Of a stretch of DNA of 64,000 nucleotides, positions 8,394-15,908 are shown piece by piece. Position 1 is the stretch's first letter, and each line of letters starts with the position of its first letter. The DNA is from Kribbella pratensis (GTDB lineage: Bacteria > Actinomycetota > Actinomycetes > Propionibacteriales > Kribbellaceae), in contig NZ_SODU01000002.1 of NCBI RefSeq assembly GCF_004366075.1, positions 1,674,758-1,738,757 on the forward strand. Direction: 5' to 3'. A program made the translations under genes and the position numbers. The notes beneath the pieces are model-generated. The model was not told the origin of the DNA, ran no database searches, and saw only the letters and a program-made list of their open reading frames with translations.

Positions 8394-9307
8394 GGCGCCG
8401 CGAAGCCAGGCTCGATCGGAGGGTGGCCGCGTTGTTGGCGGCCAAAGCGTTCACCGAGATTCGCTATCTGGCCGGGGACGTCCGGCGCAGGTCGGAAGAC
8501 AGCTCCTCTGATGAGGATCTGGACCGCATCAGGTTCCTGGCCGATCTGTGCCACAACATGCCGGGGATCGCCCAGCCACGTCGCTGGCAGCAGTCCCGCA
8601 GAGGCGCCTCCCCCACTAGCCTTGAGCAGGCGATGGCGAAGCGGCCGATGAGCTGGATCTGGAACACCAGCAGCCACGAAGGGCGCGCATGGATGCTGGC
8701 CCACATCGAACAAGAAGTGCGAACCTGGACGCCACCGCCGCTGCTACCGTTGCATCGCAAGGGCCCGGCGCCGATGATTCCGCGGCACCGGGCCGGCGTT
8801 CTACTGGGGCGCTGGCCGGTCCGAGCCCCCGCCGGGCGCCAGCCGCTGTCTGCGGCAGCACACGTTCTCAAGGCCCTCGATACCGATGCGGTCTGCGCCC
8901 TGCACGAGGAGGCCGGACGGCTCCGGCTCGGCCTCGGCAAAGGCGGGCCGTGGCTCCGGGCCCACCTGGATCCCGACGGCGTCCACTATCTGGTGCCGGA
9001 TCCGGCGGACTACTACTGGCCCGGCAACCCAGACGGTCGAGGTGGCGAGATCCGCTGGTGGCAGTGCACCGCACTCCTGCGGATGTATGACGGCGAACAG
9101 GTCAGCAGCATGGTCTCCGTGCTCCCAGAGACCTTCACAGCGTTGCCCTCGACCCTGCCCCGAAGGGAACAACTCCGACTCGTCCACCTCGCTCGTGCCA
9201 CCGAGCGAGACACCGACCTCTGGGGCCGGGACCACGAGGCCGAATGCGACCCACAACTCTGCGGCTACGTCGCCGAAGCCACCGACAACCCTCCGCCGGC
9301 CAACTGA
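8390..9307 (+). CDS. Hypothetical protein, 305 residues
   Basis: The start ATG at 8390 overlaps the stop of the upstream mini-ORF (ATGA), which is preferred to the earlier in-frame ATG at 8282. The N-terminal 60 residues are Arg-rich and helical (RRREARLDRRVAALLAAKAF). A conserved-looking middle holds WIWNTSSHEGRAWMLAHIEQ, and the C-terminal half is Trp/Tyr-rich (YYWPGN, EIRWWQCTALLRMYDGE). No signal peptide, membrane segment or known motif was seen. The function is unknown. Confidence 0.5.
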   Translation: MRRREARLDRRVAALLAAKAFTEIRYLAGDVRRRSEDSSSDEDLDRIRFLADLCHNMPGIAQPRRWQQSRRGASPTSLEQAMAKRPMSWIWNTSSHEGRAWMLAHIEQEVRTWTPPPLLPLHRKGPAPMIPRHRAGVLLGRWPVRAPAGRQPLSAAAHVLKALDTDAVCALHEEAGRLRLGLGKGGPWLRAHLDPDGVHYLVPDPADYYWPGNPDGRGGEIRWWQCTALLRMYDGEQVSSMVSVLPETFTALPSTLPRREQLRLVHLARATERDTDLWGRDHEAECDPQLCGYVAEATDNPPPAN

Positions 9308-9470
9308 CGAGGCAACTCTGCTCACCGCTGTCTGCAGAGGACGCCAGACATCCGCGCACACGACCTCGGAGATCGGCGACCACACGCCGACAGATCTGCG
9401 GAGCAGACACACCGCACGGGTGGGCCGCGAGCACCTGTCTCGCCGCGACGCAGCATGTGATCATTTGCAG

Positions 9471-9728
9471 GTGATCCCACGACCGTTCTTCGATCGACCG
9501 ATCCAGACCGACCCACTCTTCTGGGTTGGGATCGTCGGAGGGCTGACGATAAGCGTCATCGTTGAGGTGCACCAAGATGCCTCGACCGGGGACTTCATTT
9601 GGGGGGTTCTCACGGGCACCTTCTTCTTCACGTGGTGGATCGCTGGGCTTCTCCTGTCGACGATCCGACACCAGTTCCGCCGCCGTCGGGCGACGAAGCA
9701 GTCCGAGGACCAGGTCGCGACGGAGTGA
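9471..9728 (+). CDS. Small two-TM membrane protein
   Basis: An 85-residue ORF from a GTG at 9471 with two hydrophobic helices (FWVGIVGGLTISVIVEV and the stretch from GVLTGTFFFTWW onward) and a basic cytoplasmic-type tail RHQFRRRRATK. The ribosome site is weak and the start uncertain because the frame is open upstream. The hydrophobic pattern and codon bias favour a real gene. The function is unknown. Confidence 0.45.
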   Translation: MIPRPFFDRPIQTDPLFWVGIVGGLTISVIVEVHQDASTGDFIWGVLTGTFFFTWWIAGLLLSTIRHQFRRRRATKQSEDQVATE

Positions 9729-9837
9729 AGCATCGGCAGTCGGCTTTGCCAACCAGACTGTGGACGGCTGTAGACCACCTGGCGTGGTTCTGGCGGCCAG
9801 CACGCTCATTGCTGGAGGTGGCAGCGTGGCCGTGTAG

Positions 9838-10074
9838 ACCAGGGTCGACGGCGGATCAGCAACTTTAGCCAGCGCAATCGCCCATCGCGATCGGATCGTC
9901 GTTCTCGGCCGGGTGGCGCCGTTCGGCATCGGCGTTGTGATTGGTGGTGGTGCCAACGCTGCCCTTGCCGCTCTGGCGGTGAGAGCCGGCCGTCGCGCAT
10001 TCGGTCCACCTCCCGAATCGTGGGCCGGGCCAATGGACAGCACTGCCAACGCCTGGGACCCGAACGGCGATTGA
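9838..10074 (+). pseudogene. EcsC-like C-terminal fragment
   Basis: After an in-frame TAG at 9835 the frame reads RIVVLGRVAPFGIGVVIGGG then RRAFGPPPESW to a stop at 10072. This resembles the conserved end of actinobacterial EcsC-type membrane-associated proteins (xGRVxPFGIGAVxGGxGN). No start codon or upstream body exists, so I read it as a relic. The rest of 9729-10313 shows nothing else. Confidence 0.4.
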
Positions 10075-10313
10075 GGCACTCAGCCGTCGGCGACGGTGGC
10101 AGTCGATAGCGACGCATCAGGCCTTCGCGTTCGTGCGAGGTGCGGGTGCCGTTGTCGAGGTCGTGTGGGTGTAGCCCTCGCCCAGGCCCGCCGAGGAAAT
10201 GTTTCCGGCGGCGCGGACTTACGCCGAGCTGGTAGCGCCTGGAGGCTTGGTCCCGCGGTACCGATGGGCTGTGGGGGCATGCCGAAAGAGTTCGGGCGGA
10301 GCAGCATGTAGTT

Positions 10314-11054
10314 ATGGCGGCGAGGGATTTGGTGTTCGGGGTGGGGGACAGGGTTCGGACTTGGGGCCGGTTCGTGGCCGGGGCGGACGGTGATTGGTTG
10401 GACCTGGCCCGCGTGCATGATTTGACGTGGAAAGCCCCGGGTTGGAAGTCGGATCGGTCGGTTCGGTTGATCGGGGCAGATGGCGAGGCAGTCGCTGCCG
10501 GCATCGCAGCGAACCGAGGTCTGGGCTACGTCTCGGTGGTTGGGATCTGGGGCGACGAGAGCATCGAGGTCGAGGTGCTGTCGGCGGAGATCCCTGCTCG
10601 GGAGGCGCGTGCAGCTCGGAGGGACCCGCCGTGCCCGCCGCCGCCCGGTGGCTGGCGGCACGGCGTGGTCGAGCTGGACGTTGACCTCCGCGACCGCGAG
10701 TCGTCCGGACCGATCGTCAACCTGGCGATCTTCCGTCCCTCCCCGGACCAGGAAGTCTTGGTCGTCGCTGCCACCGATGTGGACGCGGTGATCCGGCGGT
10801 TGTCGCCGAAACTGCCACGACAGTTATGCGTGGTGCCCAGCCGGTTCACCCGCGCTCAGATCGACGAGGTGTACGACGTCCTGCACGCCAATGGGCGAGA
10901 CTGGCGCCTGGAATCCTTCGGCACCGGCTCGGATGAGCAGGCTCAGCCGTTCATCGCGGCGAGGATGTTCCGGGTTACCGCTGAGATGGCTGAATGGGCC
11001 GACGCGCTGCCCGAGGGACTGGTCCGCCTCGAGCCGACGCTGAGCCCGGCATGA
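10314..11054 (+). CDS. Hypothetical protein, 246 residues
   Basis: A soluble protein with two halves. Residues 1-100 are mostly beta (DLVFGVGDRVRTWGRF, VGIWGDESIEVEVLS). After a Pro-rich linker PCPPPPGG near residue 110, the C-terminal half is alpha/beta (VVPSRFTRAQIDEVYDVLHA). No catalytic motif is seen. Start context is weak (GGAG about 16 bases upstream). It stands alone between a relic and a convergent peptidase gene. The function is unknown. Confidence 0.5.
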   Translation: MAARDLVFGVGDRVRTWGRFVAGADGDWLDLARVHDLTWKAPGWKSDRSVRLIGADGEAVAAGIAANRGLGYVSVVGIWGDESIEVEVLSAEIPAREARAARRDPPCPPPPGGWRHGVVELDVDLRDRESSGPIVNLAIFRPSPDQEVLVVAATDVDAVIRRLSPKLPRQLCVVPSRFTRAQIDEVYDVLHANGRDWRLESFGTGSDEQAQPFIAARMFRVTAEMAEWADALPEGLVRLEPTLSPA

Positions 11055-11193
11055 CAATGCGGTCGAGTAGCTGACCCGTGATCACCGCCGCGATGATGCG
11101 CGACCTCCTCCGGTTTGCTGTGCCTCCGGTTGCGGGACCGTGCGGTTGTCGTTCTGCGGACTGCGGTCAGTACGTTCTGTCGGTGGAGTGTTG

Positions 11194-12441
11194 CTATTTG
11201 GGCTGCGCGAGGCACCAGTCGATGGCGGTGTCGTGTCCGGATCTGTCGGTGTTCCAGTCTGGATCCATTCGCTGGTCGGGGAAGACGGCGGCGGTATCGG
11301 CGTCGGAGAAGCGGTAGTGCCGGGTTGCGCAGTGCGCACGCAGGCCCGATCGGGGTAGATCGAAGGTGCCAAGTTCCTGGTAGCCGACGGGCCGGGCGCC
11401 GGTGGGCTCGCCGACAAGGATGGCTTCGGTTTCGCGGCGGAAGTCGGTGGCGGTGACCATTGCGGCGGAGTAGGTGTTCCTGCCGATCAGTACGTACAGA
11501 CCGCCGGGTCGGTTGATGGTCGGCAGCCTCCAGATCGGGTAGATGAGGTTGTGGCGGGCGAGGGTGTAGTCGCCGCCGCCGTTGTCGCGAAGGTCGAGGA
11601 TCAGTCGGGCTGGTGCGGTGTCTTGCAGGTGCGCAATCAGTTGTCCAGCGGCCTGTTCGAGGCCGTCGTAGCGGCGGAAGTTCGCGTAGGTCGCGCCTGT
11701 TGTGGGAAGTGCGGTGTAGGCGAGCGGTTCGTCGGGGTTCCGCATCCGGAGCGGGGCGTCCGCCGACGGCGGCGGCCACGACGGTGCCGTCCCAGGTGGT
11801 AGGGATGCCACCTCGGCTGTGAAAGACGCGTCGTTCTGGCCGACGAAGCTGAACTCGCCGGCGGCGGTGTCCGGCAGGCAGTTGAGGGCAGCGAGCACGT
11901 CGGCGCGGGTGAGTCGATCCGCACTGCGGGCCCGCTCGTGCCAGGCGTTCTCGCCCTGTGGAATGAGTGGCTGGAGTCGCCGGTCTATCTCCTCGACGGC
12001 GATGCCACCGATCGCAACCAGTCGGGCACCGAGCACTCGAGGGTTGTCAGTGAGTGCCTTCACTACCCGCAACTGGTCGCCGTACCAGAACAATTCCAGC
12101 GGAAAGCGTCGGTAGTGATCGTCGGTCTCGACGCTGGTGTGGCCGTCGCCGATCATCGCTGCTATCTCGTCGAAGCCGACCAGGATTGCGGTGCCGGACA
12201 GAGCTGGGATCCGGTCGTGGAGGCGGGCCACTGTGGCGTCGAACTGTTCCGGTGAGATCGTGTGGAAAGGGTTGCGATGCCGCTCGAGGAGGCCGCTGGC
12301 GAGGGCATCGAGGTCTGCGTGCCAGTCGTCCGGCTCCATGAGCCGCAACCTCTCGGCAGCGGTCGGTCCTGGTCGATCGTCTGCCGCTGTTGCGGCGAAC
12401 ATTTCGGACGGTCTGCTCGGGTCCTTCGTCGTGTCTGCCAT
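11194..12441 (-). CDS. S41-like (tail-specific protease/CTPase) peptidase homologue
   Basis: A 415-residue protein with the S41 pattern: an N-terminal helical part ending GFDEIAAMIGDGHTSVE, then RLILDLRDNGGGDY and the nucleophile region GRNTYSAAM followed by ILVGEPTGARPVGYQE. S41 enzymes use a Ser/Lys pair; the Ser is in TYSAAM. No signal peptide or PDZ domain is obvious, so it may be a cytoplasmic tricorn/CtpA-like hydrolase. The ATG at 12441 is chosen because GGAGG lies at 12446-12450; a longer frame to 12543 lacks a site. Confidence 0.7.
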   Translation of the reverse strand: MADTTKDPSRPSEMFAATAADDRPGPTAAERLRLMEPDDWHADLDALASGLLERHRNPFHTISPEQFDATVARLHDRIPALSGTAILVGFDEIAAMIGDGHTSVETDDHYRRFPLELFWYGDQLRVVKALTDNPRVLGARLVAIGGIAVEEIDRRLQPLIPQGENAWHERARSADRLTRADVLAALNCLPDTAAGEFSFVGQNDASFTAEVASLPPGTAPSWPPPSADAPLRMRNPDEPLAYTALPTTGATYANFRRYDGLEQAAGQLIAHLQDTAPARLILDLRDNGGGDYTLARHNLIYPIWRLPTINRPGGLYVLIGRNTYSAAMVTATDFRRETEAILVGEPTGARPVGYQELGTFDLPRSGLRAHCATRHYRFSDADTAAVFPDQRMDPDWNTDRSGHDTAIDWCLAQPK

Positions 12442-12479
12442 CTGTCCTCCAACCTCTACTGAGTGGCTTCCGGACGCAT

Positions 12480-12680
12480 TCAGTGCCGCATCGGCAGGTC
12501 GACTCCCCGGCTCGCCGCCGTGCCGGTGGATCGTGAGAGACATGTTTCGAGAGTAATCTCTCGGATTGTCCTCGACAACACGATCAGTCCGCAGACCGGG
12601 CAGTCACCGTAGTAGGCATAGCGTTCGCGGCGACCTTGGTAGTCGCTCCACCAAGCTCCCAGCCGTTCGACTGGATTCAC
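12480..12680 (-). CDS. Possible small protein, 66 residues
   Basis: A GTG-started ORF whose first half looks protein-like: MNPVERLGAWWSDYQGRRER, then YAYYGDCPVCGLIVLS with one CxxC. The second half is less convincing and overlaps a perfect dyad CGAGAG-TAAT-CTCTCG at 12548-12563. It may be a truncated zinc-ribbon gene. It is listed mainly because no other gene occupies this stretch. Confidence 0.3.
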   Translation of the reverse strand: MNPVERLGAWWSDYQGRRERYAYYGDCPVCGLIVLSRTIREITLETCLSRSTGTAASRGVDLPMRH

Positions 12681-13000
12681 GGGCTCAGCGCCAGGCCGTG
12701 AGTGAGCGTTCCAAGCTGGCTACTAGTCGAGCGGGGCCTCCGGCCAGACGGCCGAAGTCAGGCACTCGAGCACTGCGGTTCAGGGGATCAGTCCGACGGC
12801 CGTTGGCACCGCGGCGGGCCAATCACCACCATTCCTTGCGGGAAAGGCGATCCTGACGGCCACTTCGCGTGTCCTGCAGGCAGATGGCCGGCGTTGCAAC
12901 AAGGTGCAATCGCGGCGCGTTCTGTCCCTCGCGCACGTTATGCTCGCGCACGATCTCGAGGCCCATCGAGGTCGCTCATGTCTTGAGGGGGATTCCCAGT

Positions 13001-13954
13001 ATGAAACTGCAGCGCTTCGCGCTCGCCTTGGCCGGGGTCGGCATGCTCGCCGCCACGGCCGCCGCCGGCCCGGCCACCGCCGCCGTCCGGTCCGACCCGA
13101 CGCCTGCGATCGCCAACCCGGCCCAGGGCAACCTGAAGACCACGCCGAACACCAAGCTCGCCTCCGGGGGATGCGTGCAGGACGTGGGCTTCAACACCCC
13201 GAAGCCGGGGATCAACGACGTCCTGGTCACGCCAGGCAAGCCGCCGCGCGGTGAGTTCTTCACCGAGTTCCCGTTCGTCGGCACCCGTCTCAACACGACG
13301 TGGTACGGCGTGCAGACCGACGCGCACTTCTACTACCACAGCCTGTTCGTGCAGAACGGCACGCTGTACCGCGGTGTCACCTACTTCGACACCGACAACG
13401 CGCGGCCGACGTACGCACGGATCGGCTCCGGCTGGACCAGCTTCACCCAGCTCGTGACGTCGAACTACGCGATCACCGCGCCGAACCGCTCGTACCTGTA
13501 CGGGCTGAGCACCAACGGCAGCCTGTACCGCTACGCGGCGTCGGGTGCCACCTTCCGGGCGCTCGGCCACTTCCCGGGCTTCAAGGGCTTCAAGGCGATG
13601 ACCGTTGTCTCCGAAACCCCGACCTACGACACGCTCCTGATGACCACCAAGGCGGGCGCCCTCTGGACGGTCCGGATCCCGGCCGCGGCCTCGACCAAGC
13701 CGATCCTGAAGCTGGTCCGTAGCGCGGGCTTCGCGGCGTACGAATCGCTGGCCGCCAGGGAGTGCGGCGCCAGGGGCGGCACGCTGGTGACCGGTTTCGA
13801 CAACGAGACCGACTCGGCGTACCAGTACGCGATGAGCAAGTTCAACGGCTCGAAGACCGCGGTCACGTCCTACGGCCGGGTCACCGGCGGCACCATCCCG
13901 GGCACCGGCATCTTCTCGGTCACCGGCCACTGGAACCAGTTGGTGGGGGAGTGA
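13001..13954 (+). CDS. Secreted protein, member of a three-copy local family
   Basis: A 317-residue precursor with a clear signal peptide (MKLQRFALALAGVGMLAAT, cleavage near ATAA-V). The mature part is a repeat-rich beta protein with propeller-like blades (YLYGLSTNGSLYRYAA; TLLMTTKAGALWTVRI). It shares its architecture and C-terminal pattern with the genes at 19802 and 20739, for example LxxVRSxxxxxxExLxxxxCGxxGxL. Such beta repeats suggest lectin-like or surface-binding roles, unproven. GAGGGGGA precedes the ATG. A strong terminator follows. Confidence 0.7.
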   Translation: MKLQRFALALAGVGMLAATAAAGPATAAVRSDPTPAIANPAQGNLKTTPNTKLASGGCVQDVGFNTPKPGINDVLVTPGKPPRGEFFTEFPFVGTRLNTTWYGVQTDAHFYYHSLFVQNGTLYRGVTYFDTDNARPTYARIGSGWTSFTQLVTSNYAITAPNRSYLYGLSTNGSLYRYAASGATFRALGHFPGFKGFKAMTVVSETPTYDTLLMTTKAGALWTVRIPAAASTKPILKLVRSAGFAAYESLAARECGARGGTLVTGFDNETDSAYQYAMSKFNGSKTAVTSYGRVTGGTIPGTGIFSVTGHWNQLVGE

Positions 13955-13970
13955 TCCTGCAGTAGTGCAG

Positions 13971-14006
13971 AGCCGCGGGCGCCGCTTGATGCGGCGCCCC
14001 CGGCTT
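13971..14006 (+). terminator. Rho-independent terminator after the secreted protein gene
   Basis: A GC-rich hairpin: AGCCG and GGGCGCCGC pair across TTGAT with GCGGCGCCC and CGGCT, followed by TTGTTT. It separates the secreted protein gene from the convergent GNAT relic. Confidence 0.75.
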
Positions 14007-14009
14007 GTT

Positions 14010-14120
14010 TCAAAGGTCCTTCTGGTAATCGATGGCTCGGGTCACGATGTGGTAGCCGGGTTGTTCGTTGATGCCGATCATGTGGTTGTTGGACTCGGCG
14101 TTCCAGTTGTCGAGGCATAC
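14010..14120 (-). pseudogene. GNAT acetyltransferase C-terminal fragment
   Basis: The minus-strand reading WNAESNNHMIGINEQPGYHI, then VTRAIDYQKDL to a stop, is the typical end of a GNAT acetyltransferase (T-x-NAExNxxMxxVNExLGF). Nothing recognisable precedes it and the SnoaL-like gene starts 36 bases away, so it is a truncated relic. Confidence 0.5.
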
Positions 14121-14155
14121 TCGCCGGCACGCCGGATGATTTGGAAGGAGAACCC

Positions 14156-14572
14156 GTGGTCCACGAGAACCTGGAGTCGACGTACCTGGCGTACCTCGAC
14201 GTATTGAACGGCCGGCGGTTCGACGAGCTGGACCGCTATGTGTGCGACGAACTCGTCTACAACGACAAGCTGCTGACCCGCCAGGAGTACGCCGACATGA
14301 TCGCGGAGGATGTTCGTGCGGTCCCGGATCTACGCTTCGAGGCTCACCTGCTGTCCACTGGTGGTGACATGGTGGCCTGCCGGCTCTGGTTCGACTGCAC
14401 CCCGACAAGTACATTCCTCGGCCTAGAACCGACAGGGAGGGCGGTCTCCTTCGCCGAGCACGTCTTCTACCGGTTCGAGGGCGGACGGATCGCGCACGTC
14501 TGGTCCCTCATCGACCGCGATGCGGTCGCGTCCCAATTCAGCGGTTCGGGTCAGATTCTTCCGTCGCGATAG
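14156..14572 (+). CDS. SnoaL-like ester cyclase family protein
   Basis: A 138-residue NTF2-fold protein. It begins VVHENLESTYLAYLDVLNGR, then LVYNDKLLTRQEYADMIAED and a C-terminal beta part GRAVSFAEHVFYRFEGGRIA then HVWSLID. The pattern fits SnoaL-like polyketide cyclase/ester cyclase proteins of unknown substrate. The GTG at 14156 is preferred because GGAAGGAG lies 5-6 bases upstream. Its 3' end overlaps the convergent epimerase gene by 22 bases. Confidence 0.7.
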   Translation: MVHENLESTYLAYLDVLNGRRFDELDRYVCDELVYNDKLLTRQEYADMIAEDVRAVPDLRFEAHLLSTGGDMVACRLWFDCTPTSTFLGLEPTGRAVSFAEHVFYRFEGGRIAHVWSLIDRDAVASQFSGSGQILPSR

Positions 14573-15366
14573 GCCTGGTAAGCGGTGGGCACCTTCGGTC
14601 GGAAGCCGAGGCTTCGAGCGAGGGAGATGTCCATGTGGCCTTGCCAGGGGTTGGACAGGGGCTCGCCGGAGGACTCATAGGTCGAGCCGACGAGTTGGGC
14701 CATTTCGTAGGCGGTGAGGGGTGAGTCGTCGGCAATGTTGACCGTTTGGCCGTCCAGTTCGCCGGTCAGGGCGAGGTTGATCGCGGTTGCGATGTCCTCG
14801 TGGTGGATGACGCTGAGTTTGCGCGCAGGATGCCATCCCATTTCGGCCAGTTGGTTCCGGGCCGCTTCGAGATGACCGTCCTGGTCGCCGTACACGAAGG
14901 GGAAGCGCAGGATCACCCAGTTCAGCCCGCTCGCGCGGACTTCCGCCTCGGCCTGGATCTTGCTGGCCGGGTAAGCGTGCGTCGCGGTCGTCGCGTCGGT
15001 CTCGCGACCAGGATGGGTGAGTTCTGGACCGTAGACGTTGGAGGTGCTGGCCAGCAGGAATCGGGCCTGGGGACTGATGGCTTGCGTTGCGGCGATCAGG
15101 TTGCGGGTCCCGTCCAAGTTGACCGCCCAGATCCGGGCTTCGTCCGTGGTGCGGAATGCGGCGGCCAGGTGAACGACGGCCGTGACGCCGACCAGGGCTT
15201 TGGAAAGCGTCTCCGGATGCAGCACATCTCCCTCAACTGGCTGAATCCCTTCCGGAATGGTCTTACCGGGACGCACGAGCGCTCTGCAGTCGGTACCGTT
15301 CGCGGCGAATCGCTTCAGCAGACGTGAGCCGACCAGGCCGGTGCCACCGGTGACGAGGATCGTCAT
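14551..15366 (-). CDS. NAD(P)-dependent epimerase/dehydratase (extended SDR)
   Basis: A 271-residue extended short-chain dehydrogenase. The N-terminal nucleotide motif is TGGTGLVGSRLLKRF. AVVHLAAAF, the Ser in STSNVYG and the Tyr-x-x-x-Lys YPASK form the active site. The substrate is not deducible. The start lies two bases after the stop of the MarR gene, so the pair forms an operon probably controlled by MarR binding to the palindrome upstream. Confidence 0.85.
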   Translation of the reverse strand: MTILVTGGTGLVGSRLLKRFAANGTDCRALVRPGKTIPEGIQPVEGDVLHPETLSKALVGVTAVVHLAAAFRTTDEARIWAVNLDGTRNLIAATQAISPQARFLLASTSNVYGPELTHPGRETDATTATHAYPASKIQAEAEVRASGLNWVILRFPFVYGDQDGHLEAARNQLAEMGWHPARKLSVIHHEDIATAINLALTGELDGQTVNIADDSPLTAYEMAQLVGSTYESSGEPLSNPWQGHMDISLARSLGFRPKVPTAYQAYRDGRI

Positions 15367-15368
15367 GG

Positions 15369-15827
15369 TTACTTGATCTCCGTTCTGTGGTTGACAAGAC
15401 GTTCGGTGGCTTCGCTGAGTACGCGCTGGGCGGTTGCCAGGTCGGTCGGATCGACTCCGGCGAAGGCGACGGTGGTGATCAGCTCGATCGGATCCGGGAT
15501 CGTGCTCCAGAGATCGGTGCCGGCCGCCGTGATGCGCAGGACCTTCTGGCGCTGGTCCGCGTCGTCGGCAAGCTGTTCGATCAGCCCCTTACGGACGAGA
15601 ACGCCGGTGATCGTGCTGAGTGTCGCTCGCTCCACTTCGAGCAGGCGGGTGACCTCACGCTGGTTCAACGGACCGTTGATGGCGAGCAACTGGAGCACGT
15701 ACCACTGGGTGTGCCCGAGATCGTAGGGACGCAGCACCGAATCCATCAGAGCCCGGCTGGCCAGGAAGTATCGCTTGGCCCAGGCCCCAGCGCCGTCCAG
15801 ATCAGGGGTTCGTATTCTGTTAGCCAC
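15369..15827 (-). CDS. MarR-family transcriptional regulator
   Basis: A 152-residue winged-helix repressor. The HTH and wing lie around residues 55-95: LNQREVTRLLEVERATLSTI, then LVRKGLIEQLADDADQRQKV with the typical DxRxxx wing. The GTG start lies inside a perfect 34-nt palindrome and has no clear ribosome site. It may be translated from a leaderless or very short transcript (TTGATT-17-CAAGAT just upstream). Autoregulation, and control of the epimerase gene, is the natural reading. Confidence 0.85.
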   Translation of the reverse strand: MANRIRTPDLDGAGAWAKRYFLASRALMDSVLRPYDLGHTQWYVLQLLAINGPLNQREVTRLLEVERATLSTITGVLVRKGLIEQLADDADQRQKVLRITAAGTDLWSTIPDPIELITTVAFAGVDPTDLATAQRVLSEATERLVNHRTEIK

Positions 15828-15852
15828 CTGACAATCTTGTCAGGTGGCTAAC
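15819..15852. promoter_or_regulatory. Perfect palindrome, MarR operator
   Basis: Two 15-nt arms (GTTAGCCACCTGACA and its complement) are separated by ATCT. The site overlaps both the inferred -10 region and the GTG start of the MarR gene, so bound repressor would block initiation directly. Confidence 0.7.
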
Positions 15853-15875
15853 AATTAATCAAGGGACCAACACTC

Positions 15876-15901
15876 GGGCGGCCGGCGCCCGCCGGCCGCC
15901 C
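15876..15901 (-). terminator. Hairpin terminator downstream of the S8 protease
   Basis: A perfect 11-bp stem GGGCGGCCGGC / GCCGGCCGCCC with a GCCC loop, located just past the protease stop codon at 15909 in its direction of transcription. There is no U-tract, as is common in actinobacteria. Confidence 0.65.
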
Positions 15902-15908
15902 GCTCGCA

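Noticed and set aside
12938..13930. 330-codon minus-strand ORF opposite the secreted protein
   Set aside because: Arg/Gly/Val-rich complement of a GC-rich gene; the plus strand has a signal peptide, ribosome site and paralogues.
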